DNA from: Clostridium beijerinckii HUN142
Lineage (GTDB): Bacteria; Bacillota; Clostridia; Clostridiales; Clostridiaceae
Direction: 5' to 3'
Length of the DNA: 59,418 nucleotides
Assembly (NCBI RefSeq): GCF_000621745.1
Contig: NZ_JHXK01000035.1
Span: 1 to 59,418, forward strand
The notes beneath the pieces are model-generated. The model ran no database searches and had not been told where the DNA came from. It saw only the letters and a program-made list of their open reading frames with translations. The position numbers were made by a program, and so were the translations under genes. Within the stretch, counting starts at the first letter, position 1. Each line of letters opens with the position of its first letter. Below, piece by piece: positions 31,871-40,487 of the stretch.

Positions 31871-32977
31871 ATGGCAAATACTTTTTTAACTTGTCAACAA
31901 ATTGCAAGAGAGGCACTTTTAAGACTACAATCAAATATGGTTATGGGTGGATTAGTTTACACTGATTACTCAAAAGAATTTAAAGAACAAGGAGACACTA
32001 TTCAAATTAGAAAACCAGCTACATTTATAGCTGATGAATTTGGAGGGACTATCAATCTTCAAGATGTTGGAGAAAAGAATGTATTAGTTTCTTTAGATAA
32101 AATTGCAGACGTATCAGTTGAAGTTGGTTCAAAGGAATTAACATTAAATGTTTCTGACTTTGGAGCACAAATCCTTGATGGAGCTACTTTGGCAATTGCT
32201 GAAAAGATGGATCAAGATTTATGTGGATTGTACAAACAAGTTCCTTATTACGCTGGTGTTGGTGGTACTACTCCAAGTTCGTTAACTGACATTTCAAATG
32301 TTATGTTAGTTTTAAATAACAACAGAGTTCCAATGTCAAACAGAGTTGCAGTATTTGACCCTTATGCTCAGGCTAAATTGGTTACAATTGATTCGATTGC
32401 TAGAGCCGATGCAAGTGGTTCTACAGCTGCTTTAAGAGAAGCTTCAATTGGAAGAATTTTAGGTTTCGATACTTATATGGACCAAAATGTAAAGAAACAA
32501 ACTGCTGGAGCATTTACAGCCCTAACAGACGTAACGGGAGCTGCTACTACTGGATCAACAACAATTACTTTAACAAGTGCTGCTAAAACATCAACTGGAG
32601 ATATTAAACAAGGCGATGCATTTACAATAGCTGGTCAACAGTTTGTAGTAACATCAGATGCAGTTGCGGTTGGTGGTGTAGTTACTGTTAATGTATATCC
32701 AGCAGTTGGTGCGGCTATAAGTAATCAAGCTGTCTCATTTGCTAAAAACCACACAGCATCAATGGCCTTCCACAAAAATGCTTTTGCCTTAGTTACAAGA
32801 CCACTTGAACCACCAATGGGAGGGGCAGAGTCTTACGTTGCTACAGCTCCAAATGGAATGAGTTTAAGAGTAACTATGGGATATAACATGGATACTAAAA
32901 AAAATATAGTATCTATAGATATTCTTTATGGTGTTAAAGCAATCTATCCTGAATTAGCAACAAGAATATTAGGTTAA
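31871..32977 (+). CDS. major capsid protein (P22 coat-like)
   Basis: A 368-residue protein with the P22-coat type pattern: FLTCQQIAREALLRLQSNMV, YTDYSKEFKEQGDTIQIRKP, and a beta-rich inserted domain (about 215-285: GSTTITLTSAAKTSTGDIKQ, then GDAFTIAGQQFVVTSDAVAV). The HK97-fold ends with MGYNMDTKKNIVSIDILYGV. TAAGGAGTG supports ATG 31871. It forms the icosahedral shell with the scaffold encoded upstream. Confidence 0.9.
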   Translation: MANTFLTCQQIAREALLRLQSNMVMGGLVYTDYSKEFKEQGDTIQIRKPATFIADEFGGTINLQDVGEKNVLVSLDKIADVSVEVGSKELTLNVSDFGAQILDGATLAIAEKMDQDLCGLYKQVPYYAGVGGTTPSSLTDISNVMLVLNNNRVPMSNRVAVFDPYAQAKLVTIDSIARADASGSTAALREASIGRILGFDTYMDQNVKKQTAGAFTALTDVTGAATTGSTTITLTSAAKTSTGDIKQGDAFTIAGQQFVVTSDAVAVGGVVTVNVYPAVGAAISNQAVSFAKNHTASMAFHKNAFALVTRPLEPPMGGAESYVATAPNGMSLRVTMGYNMDTKKNIVSIDILYGVKAIYPELATRILG

Positions 32978-32981
32978 CCAG

Positions 32982-33000
32982 TAGGGGGATTATTCCCCTA
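32982..33000 (+). promoter_or_regulatory. hairpin after the capsid gene
   Basis: TAGGGG-GATTATT-CCCCTA directly after the capsid stop. No T run follows, so it is more likely an mRNA-stabilising or processing hairpin than a full terminator; it could help keep capsid mRNA abundant. Confidence 0.5.
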
Positions 33001-33028
33001 ATAAACTATGCGTTAGGAGGTTTTGAAT

Positions 33029-33277
33029 TTGGAATGTAAACATTGCGGAATAAAAATGGACAATCCAATCTTATTCTATGATCATGAAGATAAATGTTTA
33101 GATGAACAAAGAATAAATGGTTTAATTAAAAATGAGGGTGGCGGACAGCCACCAGTTGATTATAATAGCATGACAGTGGACCAATTAAAAGAATTATGTA
33201 AAAGTAATAATTTAGAAGGTTACACAGCTTTAAATAAGGATGATTTAATAAAGTTTGTTCAAGAAAATATAAAGTAG
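33029..33277 (+). CDS. small protein with zinc finger and HeH/Rho-N-like domain
   Basis: An 82-residue protein from TTG 8 bases after AGGAGG. The N-terminus (ECKHCGIKMDNPILFYDHED, then KCL) looks like a C2HC zinc finger; the C-terminus (SMTVDQLKELCKSNNLEGYT) is a HeH/LEM/SAP-like helical motif. Such proteins often follow capsid genes in Firmicute phages. Confidence 0.7.
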   Translation: MECKHCGIKMDNPILFYDHEDKCLDEQRINGLIKNEGGGQPPVDYNSMTVDQLKELCKSNNLEGYTALNKDDLIKFVQENIK

Positions 33278-33285
33278 GTGCGATT

Positions 33286-33606
33286 ATGACACTAGATGAA
33301 AAACTAACAGCGTTATTTTCTGATACAGATAACACCAAATTAATTATATACAGAGGGATGGCAGCTGATGCAATAAGAAACCACCTTAACTTAGATTCTA
33401 CAATAACTAATGATATGATAGAAATTAATTATGAAAGTGCTTTAATTCAGCTAATGGATAACAAGATAAAATATGAAGACACCCAAGGTATTAAGAGCTA
33501 CACCATGAGTAAAACAAGCGTAACATATGTAACTAATAATGGATTAGAAGTTACACCTGATGTTGCAGCTTTATTGCCTAGGCCATTTGCAAAGCTGTTG
33601 GGTTAG
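33286..33606 (+). CDS. head-tail connector protein
   Basis: A 106-residue protein (MTLDEKLTALFSDTDNTKLI; ending ALLPRPFAKLLG) immediately after the capsid pair. Size, helical design and the C-terminal 'LLP.P....' ending match gp6/gp15-like DNA-packaging connector proteins that sit under the portal. Confidence 0.78.
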   Translation: MTLDEKLTALFSDTDNTKLIIYRGMAADAIRNHLNLDSTITNDMIEINYESALIQLMDNKIKYEDTQGIKSYTMSKTSVTYVTNNGLEVTPDVAALLPRPFAKLLG

Positions 33607-33614
33607 GAGGAATC

Positions 33615-33926
33615 ATGAAATATCCAAAATTTTTGTATAATAAAACAGTTAAAGTTACTGGTATTAAATTAGGTGAAGATGGTGAAGAAACCTTTCCTAT
33701 ATATGAAGGGCAATGTACCTACAACGAGGAAAGCAAGGATATATACAATGCAGATAAGCAACTTATAACTCTTAGTGGTAGCATTGTTATTGCTGGTGAT
33801 ATTTATCCTAACAATGTAATAAAAGGATATGTTGAAGTGGATGGAACTAAAAAGACAATAGTAAGAACATCAAGACCCAAAACACCAGATGGAACAGTAT
33901 TTAGTACAGAATTGGATTTGGCTTAA
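33615..33926 (+). CDS. head closure / minor capsid protein
   Basis: A 103-residue beta-rich protein (KYPKFLYNKTVKVTGIKLGE, ending DGTVFSTELDLA). Second gene of the usual four-gene connector set; matches Firmicute minor capsid 1-like (gp16-type stopper) proteins by position and pattern. Confidence 0.7.
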   Translation: MKYPKFLYNKTVKVTGIKLGEDGEETFPIYEGQCTYNEESKDIYNADKQLITLSGSIVIAGDIYPNNVIKGYVEVDGTKKTIVRTSRPKTPDGTVFSTELDLA

Positions 33927-33927
33927 T

Positions 33928-34305
33928 ATGAGTGTAAGAGTAAGTGTAAAACTTAACCAGTCTAAGATAAATAAGTTAGTTGAAGCAAGTAAACAGGCTT
34001 TTAAGTTAACAGTTGAAGATGTATTAAAAGATATTAAAGATAGCCAAGTTGTTCCTAAGGATACTGGAAATCTAGAAAGTACAGGTTCAATAGAATTTGT
34101 GTCTGAAGCAGTTGCATCAATAGTATTTGATACCCCTTATGCAAAAAGATTGTACTGGCATCCTGAATATAACTTTAAAACAGATAAGAATTCAAATGCT
34201 CAGGGTAGATGGATGGATATGTATATGAGTGGTAGTAAAAGAGATTTTGTCAAGGAAAGATACTTTGTACACTTAAAAGAACTTAGTAAAGGACTGGTTC
34301 GGTAA
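33928..34305 (+). CDS. minor capsid protein 2 / HK97 gp10-like
   Basis: A 125-residue protein with QVVPKDTGNLESTGSIEFVS and DTPYAKRLYWHPEYNF, the signature of minor capsid 2 / gp10-type head-tail joining proteins. The longer in-frame reading from 33889 overlaps the previous gene and lacks a ribosome site. Its stop shares one base with the next ATG. Confidence 0.82.
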   Translation: MSVRVSVKLNQSKINKLVEASKQAFKLTVEDVLKDIKDSQVVPKDTGNLESTGSIEFVSEAVASIVFDTPYAKRLYWHPEYNFKTDKNSNAQGRWMDMYMSGSKRDFVKERYFVHLKELSKGLVR

Positions 34306-34691
34306 TGCTATTAACTGAAATAAAAGATTATTTAAAAACTAAAATAGATTGTCCTCAATGGTACACCGGAAAGATTGATTCTAATGTTGAACAATGTATA
34401 GGAATATATAATGCAGAGGGCTTGAAACCAAACATAGCCTTAGGAGGATTAAGTAATACATCTTATTCTACTAAAGGTATTTCTATATTGGTCCATTGGG
34501 GTAAAAATTCCAATATAGCAGAGCAAAAGGCGCAAGAGACATATAATGTTTTATTTGGGCAAAGTGCTGTTATAGGGGAGAAAAGAGTAGTTAAATTTGA
34601 TATGGGAAAGTCAGAACCTATAGGAATAGGAACTGATAGCAATGGGTATTACGAATTTGTAATACCTTTAATAATTTATTTTGAAAGGTAG
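34305..34691 (+). CDS. minor capsid / tail completion protein
   Basis: A 128-residue protein (LLTEIKDYLKTKIDCPQWYT; YSTKGISILVHWGKNSNIAE; ending FVIPLIIYFER). Fourth member of the connector set, matching minor capsid 3 / tail terminator proteins that cap the tail tube. Confidence 0.78.
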   Translation: MLLTEIKDYLKTKIDCPQWYTGKIDSNVEQCIGIYNAEGLKPNIALGGLSNTSYSTKGISILVHWGKNSNIAEQKAQETYNVLFGQSAVIGEKRVVKFDMGKSEPIGIGTDSNGYYEFVIPLIIYFER

Positions 34692-34700
34692 GTAATAAAA

Positions 34701-35147
34701 ATGGTTTTTCCAGTTTATAAAATATTATTTAAGATAGGGACAAAAGGTCTTGCTAGTGCAGATGCAGACATGGTAACAATTTCTGATATGGAAACTTTCT
34801 CTCCTAAAATAGATGGGAAAGTAGAGGATTGGACTCCTATGACTACAAGCGGATGGGCTAGAAAACTTATGACAGGAAAAAGCTTTAGTATAAGCTTAAA
34901 AGGTAAAAGAAATACAGGCGATCCAGGTAATGATTATGTAGCGGCGTGTGCATGGAAAGACGGTCTTGATTGTACTACAAAAGCGCAAATAGAATTTCCA
35001 GATGGGGCAAAACTTGAGTTTAATGCTGTTATTGATGTTAGTAATCCGTTTGGTGATGATAGTACAAAGGTTGCGCCTTTAGAATTTGAGCTACAAGGTG
35101 ATGGAAAGCCAAATTATACAGCAGGAACAACTACTACAGGAGCATAG
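34701..35147 (+). CDS. major tail tube protein
   Basis: A 148-residue protein (VISDMETFSPKIDGKVEDWT-like segment, then GWARKLMTGKSFSISLKGKR and DPGNDYVAACAWKDGLDCTT), matching phi13/TP901-type major tail proteins. It polymerises into the tail tube; chaperones and tape measure follow. Confidence 0.86.
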   Translation: MVFPVYKILFKIGTKGLASADADMVTISDMETFSPKIDGKVEDWTPMTTSGWARKLMTGKSFSISLKGKRNTGDPGNDYVAACAWKDGLDCTTKAQIEFPDGAKLEFNAVIDVSNPFGDDSTKVAPLEFELQGDGKPNYTAGTTTTGA

Positions 35148-35161
35148 GAAGGATGATATAA

Positions 35162-35494
35162 ATGAGTAAAAAATACAACATAGTAAATAAAATTATGAAT
35201 GCAAAAGAAAGAGCTACAGTGCAAATTGATGATGAACATGAGTTTAAGATTAATGATAGTTTTCCAGCTGCAATGGCAATAAAAGCTTATATGGAAGATA
35301 AAGATTTAAAAGAAGAGGATCAAATAGCAAAAGTTTTAGGTACTGCATTTGATAAAAAAGCTAATGAATATATTAAAAGTTTGAACCTAAAAATGAGTGG
35401 ATATATAGCGATAGTTAATGCAATAATGGCTGCAATTGCAGATGTAGAACTTGATGAAATAGAAAAGAAACAGGAAGAAAATACACCCAGTTAA
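35162..35494 (+). CDS. tail assembly chaperone, short form (gpG-like)
   Basis: A 110-residue acidic helical protein (KYNIVNKIMNAKERATVQID) placed between tail tube and tape measure, as lambda gpG. It ends ENTPS at TAA 35492. Just before the stop, ACA-CCC-A offers a site for +1 frameshifting into the next frame, which is open from 35463 to 35828. Confidence 0.82.
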   Translation: MSKKYNIVNKIMNAKERATVQIDDEHEFKINDSFPAAMAIKAYMEDKDLKEEDQIAKVLGTAFDKKANEYIKSLNLKMSGYIAIVNAIMAAIADVELDEIEKKQEENTPS

Positions 35495-35828
35495 TAAGTG
35501 GTATGACTTATATGATGATTGGGATCTAATAGAATCTAGTTTTGCTATGCAATATGGCATAAGACTTAGAGAAGAAAATGATATGACTTTCTCGGAGTTT
35601 TGCACATTATTAACAGGGATAATGCCAAAGACTCCTTTAGGGCAAATAGTTTCTATTCGTGCTGAGGAAGATAAAGATATGCTAAAAAACTTTACTAAAG
35701 AACAGCATGAAATTAGAAATGAGTGGAGAAATAGAAACAATCCTATAGGGGAAATGACAGAAGAAGAAAAGGCTCAAAAGGCTAAAGAATTCCAAGAGAT
35801 AATGGCAAAGATGTTTGGAGGTGCTTAG
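35490..35828 (+). CDS. tail assembly chaperone, frameshift extension (Gp15-like)
   Basis: In the +1 frame relative to the short chaperone, codons from 35490 read VNKWYDLYDDWDLIESSFAM and on to the Gp15-like body (DMTFSEFCTLLTGIMPKTPL, ending EIMAKMFGGA). The conserved WYDLYDDWDLIE part lies before any usable start (first ATG is 35547), so it can only be translated by shifting from the upstream gene, most simply at CCC (35486-35488). A fused product would be about 221 residues. An independent 93-residue product from ATG 35547 is the alternative. Confidence 0.75.
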   Translation, partial: VNKWYDLYDDWDLIESSFAMQYGIRLREENDMTFSEFCTLLTGIMPKTPLGQIVSIRAEEDKDMLKNFTKEQHEIRNEWRNRNNPIGEMTEEEKAQKAKEFQEIMAKMFGGA

Positions 35829-35851
35829 AGAAATCTAGGCACTTTTTATTT
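35821..35851 (+). terminator. rho-independent terminator before the tape measure
   Basis: GTGCTTAGA pairs with TCTAGGCAC around GAAA, then TTTTTATTTT. It overlaps the chaperone stop. Confidence 0.8.
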
Positions 35852-35874
35852 TATTAGAAAGGAGGTAATTAGAT

Positions 35875-38800
35875 ATGGCTGAAAGTACAGGCTCGGGTGA
35901 TAGTGTAGGTAAGATTAGTTTAGATCTAGAAGTTACAAGTGACTTAGCTAATCAAATTAGTAAAGTTAGTAATGCTATGGGGAAAAAGCTCAAAGATACC
36001 ATGGATAATGCTACAAAAGGTATGTTTGATGGTATGAATGAAAGCATGAATAAGAATATGCAATCTATGAGTAGTTCCTTAAAAAGTGGTTTAGATAAGA
36101 TGAAACAAAATATTAGAGGTACATTTACATCTGCATTAGATGTATTGAAGAATATTAAAATGCCATCTATAAGCTTTCCTAAGATAGATATAGCTAAGCC
36201 AAAGACAAGTAATGTAGCAAATCAAACAACAACACGTGGACCACCTAAGAGTAACATAGATACAACGGCTTTGATATCTCAAATTGAGAATACAGCTAAT
36301 GCATTAGATATTGTTAATACTAAAATAGAACAGCAACAAGCGAGGCTTGCAGGACTGAAAGAGACATATGCAAATACTTTTAATGAAGCTAGGAAGAATG
36401 CATTGCAAGAAAAGATTCTAAGCACAGAAAGTGCTATAAATAGTCTAATCTCTAAATCCGATAAACTTGGATTTAAGCTTGCTGATTTAGATGCAAAACT
36501 TGCTAGTGCAGGCAAAGGAGCTGGAGAAGCAGCAAGTAAATTTAATCTGCTAGGTAAAGTTACTGGAGCTTTTGGAAGTCTAGCCAATGGTACTGCTAAT
36601 ATGTCTAAGAAATTAGGAGAATCTTTAAAAAGTCTAGGTTCCTCATGTAATAGTACAAATAAACACATGAACAATATGCATAGTGGTATGTCTAATATAG
36701 CAAAGCAATTCTTTACGTGGATGGTTATATTGCCAATTATAATGAAGGGCTTAGAAGGAATGACTGGTTTTCTTGGTAGTGCTTTTATGTCAAACCAACA
36801 GTTCGCTACCAGTTTAAATCAGATTAAGAGTAATTTATATACCGCATTTGCTCCAATATATAATGCGGTATTGCCAGCTTTAAATAGTTTAATGAGTTCT
36901 TTAGCAACAACAACAGCTTATATTGCAAGCTTTATAAATCAGCTTTTTGGCTCAACTTATGAAGCTGGTTTTAAGTCTGCCCAAAATTTACAGAATTCTA
37001 TTGGTGCTTATGAACAACAAGAAAAAGCAGCTAAGAAAGCAGCAACAGCTCTTGGAAGTGCTGGAAGTGCAGCTAAAAAAGCTGGTAAAGATGCTAAATC
37101 TGGACTAATGGGTTTTGATGAAATAAATAAGCTTTCTGAAAAGACTCCTACTCCGGCAGGCAGTGGAGTTGTAGATCCAATAACGACAATGGCGAATATG
37201 GCACCTATAGAAGCAGCAACAGCAGAATGGGTTAAAAAGTTTAAAGATATAATGTCTAAAATTTTTGATCCTATGAAAGAAGCATGGGCAAATGAAGGTA
37301 AAGCGACTATGGATGCTCTTAAATACGCTTTAGGTAGTATTTGGGACTTAGCAAAGGATATAGGAAAGACTTTCTTAGATGTTTGGGACAATGGAACAGG
37401 TGTAAGAGTATGTACTGATATCTTAAAGCTATTACAAACTGTATTTAACATTATAGGAGATATAGCAACAACCTTTAAAACCGCTTGGGATAGTGGAGAT
37501 TTAGGAAAACAAGTTGTGCAAGCTTTATTTGATGCATTTGATAAAATACTAGGACTCTTGACAACTATAAGGCAGGTATTCAGAGATGTATGGAATAGTG
37601 GTATAGGCGTAGAAATATGCACAAATATATTAGAAATATTAAAAAATATCTTTACTATAATAGGACAAGTTGCAGATTCATTTAATAAAGCATTTCAATC
37701 AGATTTAGGTAAGCAGTTAGTTACAGATATACTAGATCTATTAAATGGCTGTTTAAGAATTATACAGGACATTACAGGTTCTTTCTCTAAGGCTTGGGAA
37801 TCTAACGGCGATACAGTAGTAAATGCTATCTTGCTTATATTAGATGACATAATTGGAACTATTAGTGATATAGCAAATAAATGGTCTAATGCTTGGGAAA
37901 GTAATGGAGCAGGCGACACTTTAATGGATAGCTTGTTATCTACATTAGGAAAAATATTAGGTGTTATAGGAGATGTAGGACAAGGCATTAGAGAAAGTCT
38001 TGGAAAGGCAGCAGATGATATTTTCCCAACAATTATTCAATTTGCAACTGATGTTTCTGATGGAATAGGAAATCTTGCAGATGGATTCAAAGCAATTTGG
38101 GACAATGGAGGGAAAACTCTATTTGATGGCATAGTACAATTAATTGAGCAAGTTGCAAAACTAGTAATGGTTCTGGCAGGAAATGCTTTTAAAGATTTTG
38201 CAGAATTGTTTAAAGAGCTATCTCCGGCTATTGGCTTGGTTTGTGATGCATTAGGAATAGTTATAGGATGGATTGCTGACTTTATTGGATGGTTAGCAGA
38301 AGGTGCAACTTCAAATGGTCAATTAAAAGATGCTTTAATTCAAGGCTGGGGAGAAATTAGTACAGCTGCAGGACAGAAATGGGATGAAATTAAAACTTCA
38401 TTAGAACAAAAATGGGAAGAGATAAAAACAAGTGCTTCAACTAAATTTGGAGAAGTAAAGACTTATATAGATCAAAAGTGGGATGAAACTAAGAATGATG
38501 CAAGTACCAAATGGGAAACCATTAAAACTACGCTAGCTGAAAAGTGGCAATTGATTACAACTGCATCAAATAAAACTTGGGATGATATTAAAGACTATGT
38601 ATCTAAAAAATGGGACGCAGTTAACAAAGATGCGTCTGACGATTGGGAAACCATTAAGACAACTCTTTCTAAGAAGTGGGACTCTATAACAAAAACATCA
38701 AGTGATACATGGGATGGTATTAAAAAATATATAAATGATAAATGGACACAGGTAAATACTGATGCACCTGGTTTATGGGACCAAATCAAAAATACGTTAA

Positions 38801-39375
38801 CTGGAAAGTGGAATGAAATAGCAACAACATCTCAAGGAGTTTGGAATGGTATAGTTACTTTCTTAAATACAACATTTTCAGGAAGCTGGAGCAATGCATG
38901 GAATGGTTTAGCTAATATTGTGAATGATGCTTTTAAAGGGCTAGAGAACATGGTTAAAAAACCAATTAATGCAATAATCAAAATGGCTAATTATCTGATA
39001 GAAAAATTAAATTCAATCCATATTGACATTCCAGACAATAAAATTTTTGGTGATATGGCAGGAGATAGTTTTGGCATTCATATTCCGACGATAACGCCAC
39101 TTGCTACAGGTGGTATAATTGATAGCCCAACGTTAAGCTTAGTAGGCGAAGCTGGGAAAGAAGCAGTTATACCATTGGAAAATAATACTGGTGGGCTTGA
39201 TTTGTTAGCTAATAAATTACTAGAAAGAATGGGCGGAAGTAGCTCAGCAAAAGCTTCGCCTAACAGTAGTGGAGATGTAATCTTTATGTTTGACAGTGAT
39301 GTTATTGGAAAGATTGCAATAGACCAGTTAAGAAAGGCACAAAGACAAGGGAAAATTACAGTAATACCAATTTAA
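35875..39375 (+). CDS. tail tape measure protein
   Basis: A 1166-residue protein that sets tail length. N-terminal coiled coils, a hydrophobic membrane-like segment (about 283-300, FFTWMVILPIIMKGLEGMTG) and many repeats with regularly spaced Trp (GDTVVNAILLILDDIIGTIS; later KWDEIKTS, KWEEIKTS, KWDETKND units at about 835-985). The C-terminus has the usual LATGGIIDSPTLSLVGEAGK followed by EAVIPLENN. AAAGGAGG precedes the ATG. A short tape measure of this size predicts a tail of roughly 170 nm by the usual rule of thumb of about 1.5 A per residue. Confidence 0.92.
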   Translation: MAESTGSGDSVGKISLDLEVTSDLANQISKVSNAMGKKLKDTMDNATKGMFDGMNESMNKNMQSMSSSLKSGLDKMKQNIRGTFTSALDVLKNIKMPSISFPKIDIAKPKTSNVANQTTTRGPPKSNIDTTALISQIENTANALDIVNTKIEQQQARLAGLKETYANTFNEARKNALQEKILSTESAINSLISKSDKLGFKLADLDAKLASAGKGAGEAASKFNLLGKVTGAFGSLANGTANMSKKLGESLKSLGSSCNSTNKHMNNMHSGMSNIAKQFFTWMVILPIIMKGLEGMTGFLGSAFMSNQQFATSLNQIKSNLYTAFAPIYNAVLPALNSLMSSLATTTAYIASFINQLFGSTYEAGFKSAQNLQNSIGAYEQQEKAAKKAATALGSAGSAAKKAGKDAKSGLMGFDEINKLSEKTPTPAGSGVVDPITTMANMAPIEAATAEWVKKFKDIMSKIFDPMKEAWANEGKATMDALKYALGSIWDLAKDIGKTFLDVWDNGTGVRVCTDILKLLQTVFNIIGDIATTFKTAWDSGDLGKQVVQALFDAFDKILGLLTTIRQVFRDVWNSGIGVEICTNILEILKNIFTIIGQVADSFNKAFQSDLGKQLVTDILDLLNGCLRIIQDITGSFSKAWESNGDTVVNAILLILDDIIGTISDIANKWSNAWESNGAGDTLMDSLLSTLGKILGVIGDVGQGIRESLGKAADDIFPTIIQFATDVSDGIGNLADGFKAIWDNGGKTLFDGIVQLIEQVAKLVMVLAGNAFKDFAELFKELSPAIGLVCDALGIVIGWIADFIGWLAEGATSNGQLKDALIQGWGEISTAAGQKWDEIKTSLEQKWEEIKTSASTKFGEVKTYIDQKWDETKNDASTKWETIKTTLAEKWQLITTASNKTWDDIKDYVSKKWDAVNKDASDDWETIKTTLSKKWDSITKTSSDTWDGIKKYINDKWTQVNTDAPGLWDQIKNTLTGKWNEIATTSQGVWNGIVTFLNTTFSGSWSNAWNGLANIVNDAFKGLENMVKKPINAIIKMANYLIEKLNSIHIDIPDNKIFGDMAGDSFGIHIPTITPLATGGIIDSPTLSLVGEAGKEAVIPLENNTGGLDLLANKLLERMGGSSSAKASPNSSGDVIFMFDSDVIGKIAIDQLRKAQRQGKITVIPI

Positions 39376-39388
39376 AAGGAGTGGTAAC

Positions 39389-39739
39389 ATGCTTAAAGTT
39401 AATGGAGTAGAGATTACTGCTCCTAAAAGTTATCAACCATCTTTAAATGATATTGATGGTGAAACAAATAGAAATGCAAATGGAGAATTAATAAGAGATA
39501 GGATAGGAACTAAAAGGAAGCTAGAGATGGAGTGGGGACCATTAACCCAAAATGAAATTTCTACTTTATTAAATGCTGTAAAAAGTGAATTTTTTGAATG
39601 TGAATTTATAGATCCACTGGATGGAATTATAACAAAAACAATGTATGTAGGAGATAGAACGGCTCCTACATTTTATTTTGATAAGGATACACAAGAAATC
39701 TTATGGAAAAGTTTGAAAATGAATTTTATAGAGAAATAG
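39389..39739 (+). CDS. tail protein (DUF6711-like)
   Basis: A 116-residue protein (LKVNGVEITAPKSYQPSLND; EMEWGPLTQNEISTLLNAVK). This pattern and its place after the tape measure match DUF6711 tail proteins of Firmicute phages, likely part of the tail tip. AAAGGAGTGG precedes the ATG. Confidence 0.78.
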   Translation: MLKVNGVEITAPKSYQPSLNDIDGETNRNANGELIRDRIGTKRKLEMEWGPLTQNEISTLLNAVKSEFFECEFIDPLDGIITKTMYVGDRTAPTFYFDKDTQEILWKSLKMNFIEK

Positions 39740-39752
39740 GAGTGATTGAATT

Positions 39753-40007
39753 ATGTTAAAAACAAATAAAAGTATAACAATAACAGGACAATCTATGGTG
39801 GGAGATAAGCAAGCATTATTTTTAAGTGCTAATATAAGTACAGATGGGAGTTCTACTGGAAATACTACTACTACAATCACAGATTTGGCAGCTTATACAG
39901 CGAACAAAACAGAGTGCAGGAAAGACATAACAGATTTTCAAGCAGAAGTTTATGCAGCGCAAGATGAATTAACCACAACTACTGCAGATAATGCAGCAAC
40001 AGCTTAG
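39753..40007 (+). CDS. small Thr/Ser-rich tail-region protein
   Basis: An 84-residue Thr-rich protein (KSITITGQSMVGDKQALFLS; ending ADNAATA). Probably a tail-tip accessory; no family recognised. AGGAGTG precedes the ATG and a terminator follows. Confidence 0.65.
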   Translation: MLKTNKSITITGQSMVGDKQALFLSANISTDGSSTGNTTTTITDLAAYTANKTECRKDITDFQAEVYAAQDELTTTTADNAATA

Positions 40008-40013
40008 TTTAAG

Positions 40014-40036
40014 GCACTCTTTAAGGGTGCTTTTCT
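40014..40036 (+). terminator. rho-independent terminator
   Basis: GCACTCT pairs with AGGGTGC around TTA, followed by TTTTCTTA. Confidence 0.72.
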
Positions 40037-40066
40037 TATATTTAAATTTGGAAGGATTGATTATAT

Positions 40067-40453
40067 ATGAAAATGACAAATAGAGAATTACAAGGAAAAG
40101 TACAAGTGTTAAGTATGTTATCTAATAAGCAGTTACCAGTAAAGGTTAGTTACGCTATAGCTAAGAATATTAATTCTATTAATAAGGAATTAAAGATTTG
40201 TGAAGATGAAAAGATGAAGTTGATTAAAGACTACGCTATTAAAGATGAACATGGTGATCCAAAGGTAAAAGATAACAAGTTTATATTTCCAAGTGATGAA
40301 AAAGAAAATGAATGCAATAAGAAATATAATGAATTGCTTGATATAGAAGTGGATATTCAATTAAGAGGAATTAATACAGATGAGTTACTTAATTCCAATG
40401 TAAATTTTACTCCAGGAGAGCTTATGGAATTAGACTTTATGATATTGGAATAA
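40067..40453 (+). CDS. tail-region protein (DUF1617-like)
   Basis: A 128-residue helical, acidic protein (MTNRELQGKVQVLSMLSNKQ; ending FTPGELMELDFMILE) of the DUF1617 type by pattern; common near tail genes, function unknown. ATG 40067 or 40073. Confidence 0.65.
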   Translation: MKMTNRELQGKVQVLSMLSNKQLPVKVSYAIAKNINSINKELKICEDEKMKLIKDYAIKDEHGDPKVKDNKFIFPSDEKENECNKKYNELLDIEVDIQLRGINTDELLNSNVNFTPGELMELDFMILE

Positions 40454-40487
40454 CTTGAATTAAATCTTAAGGGAAAGGAGGTTTAAT

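Noticed and set aside
36279..37988. Three long minus-strand ORFs inside the tape measure gene
   Set aside because: Repetitive, Ala/Ser/Pro-rich products mirror the tape measure codons; no ribosome sites or promoters.
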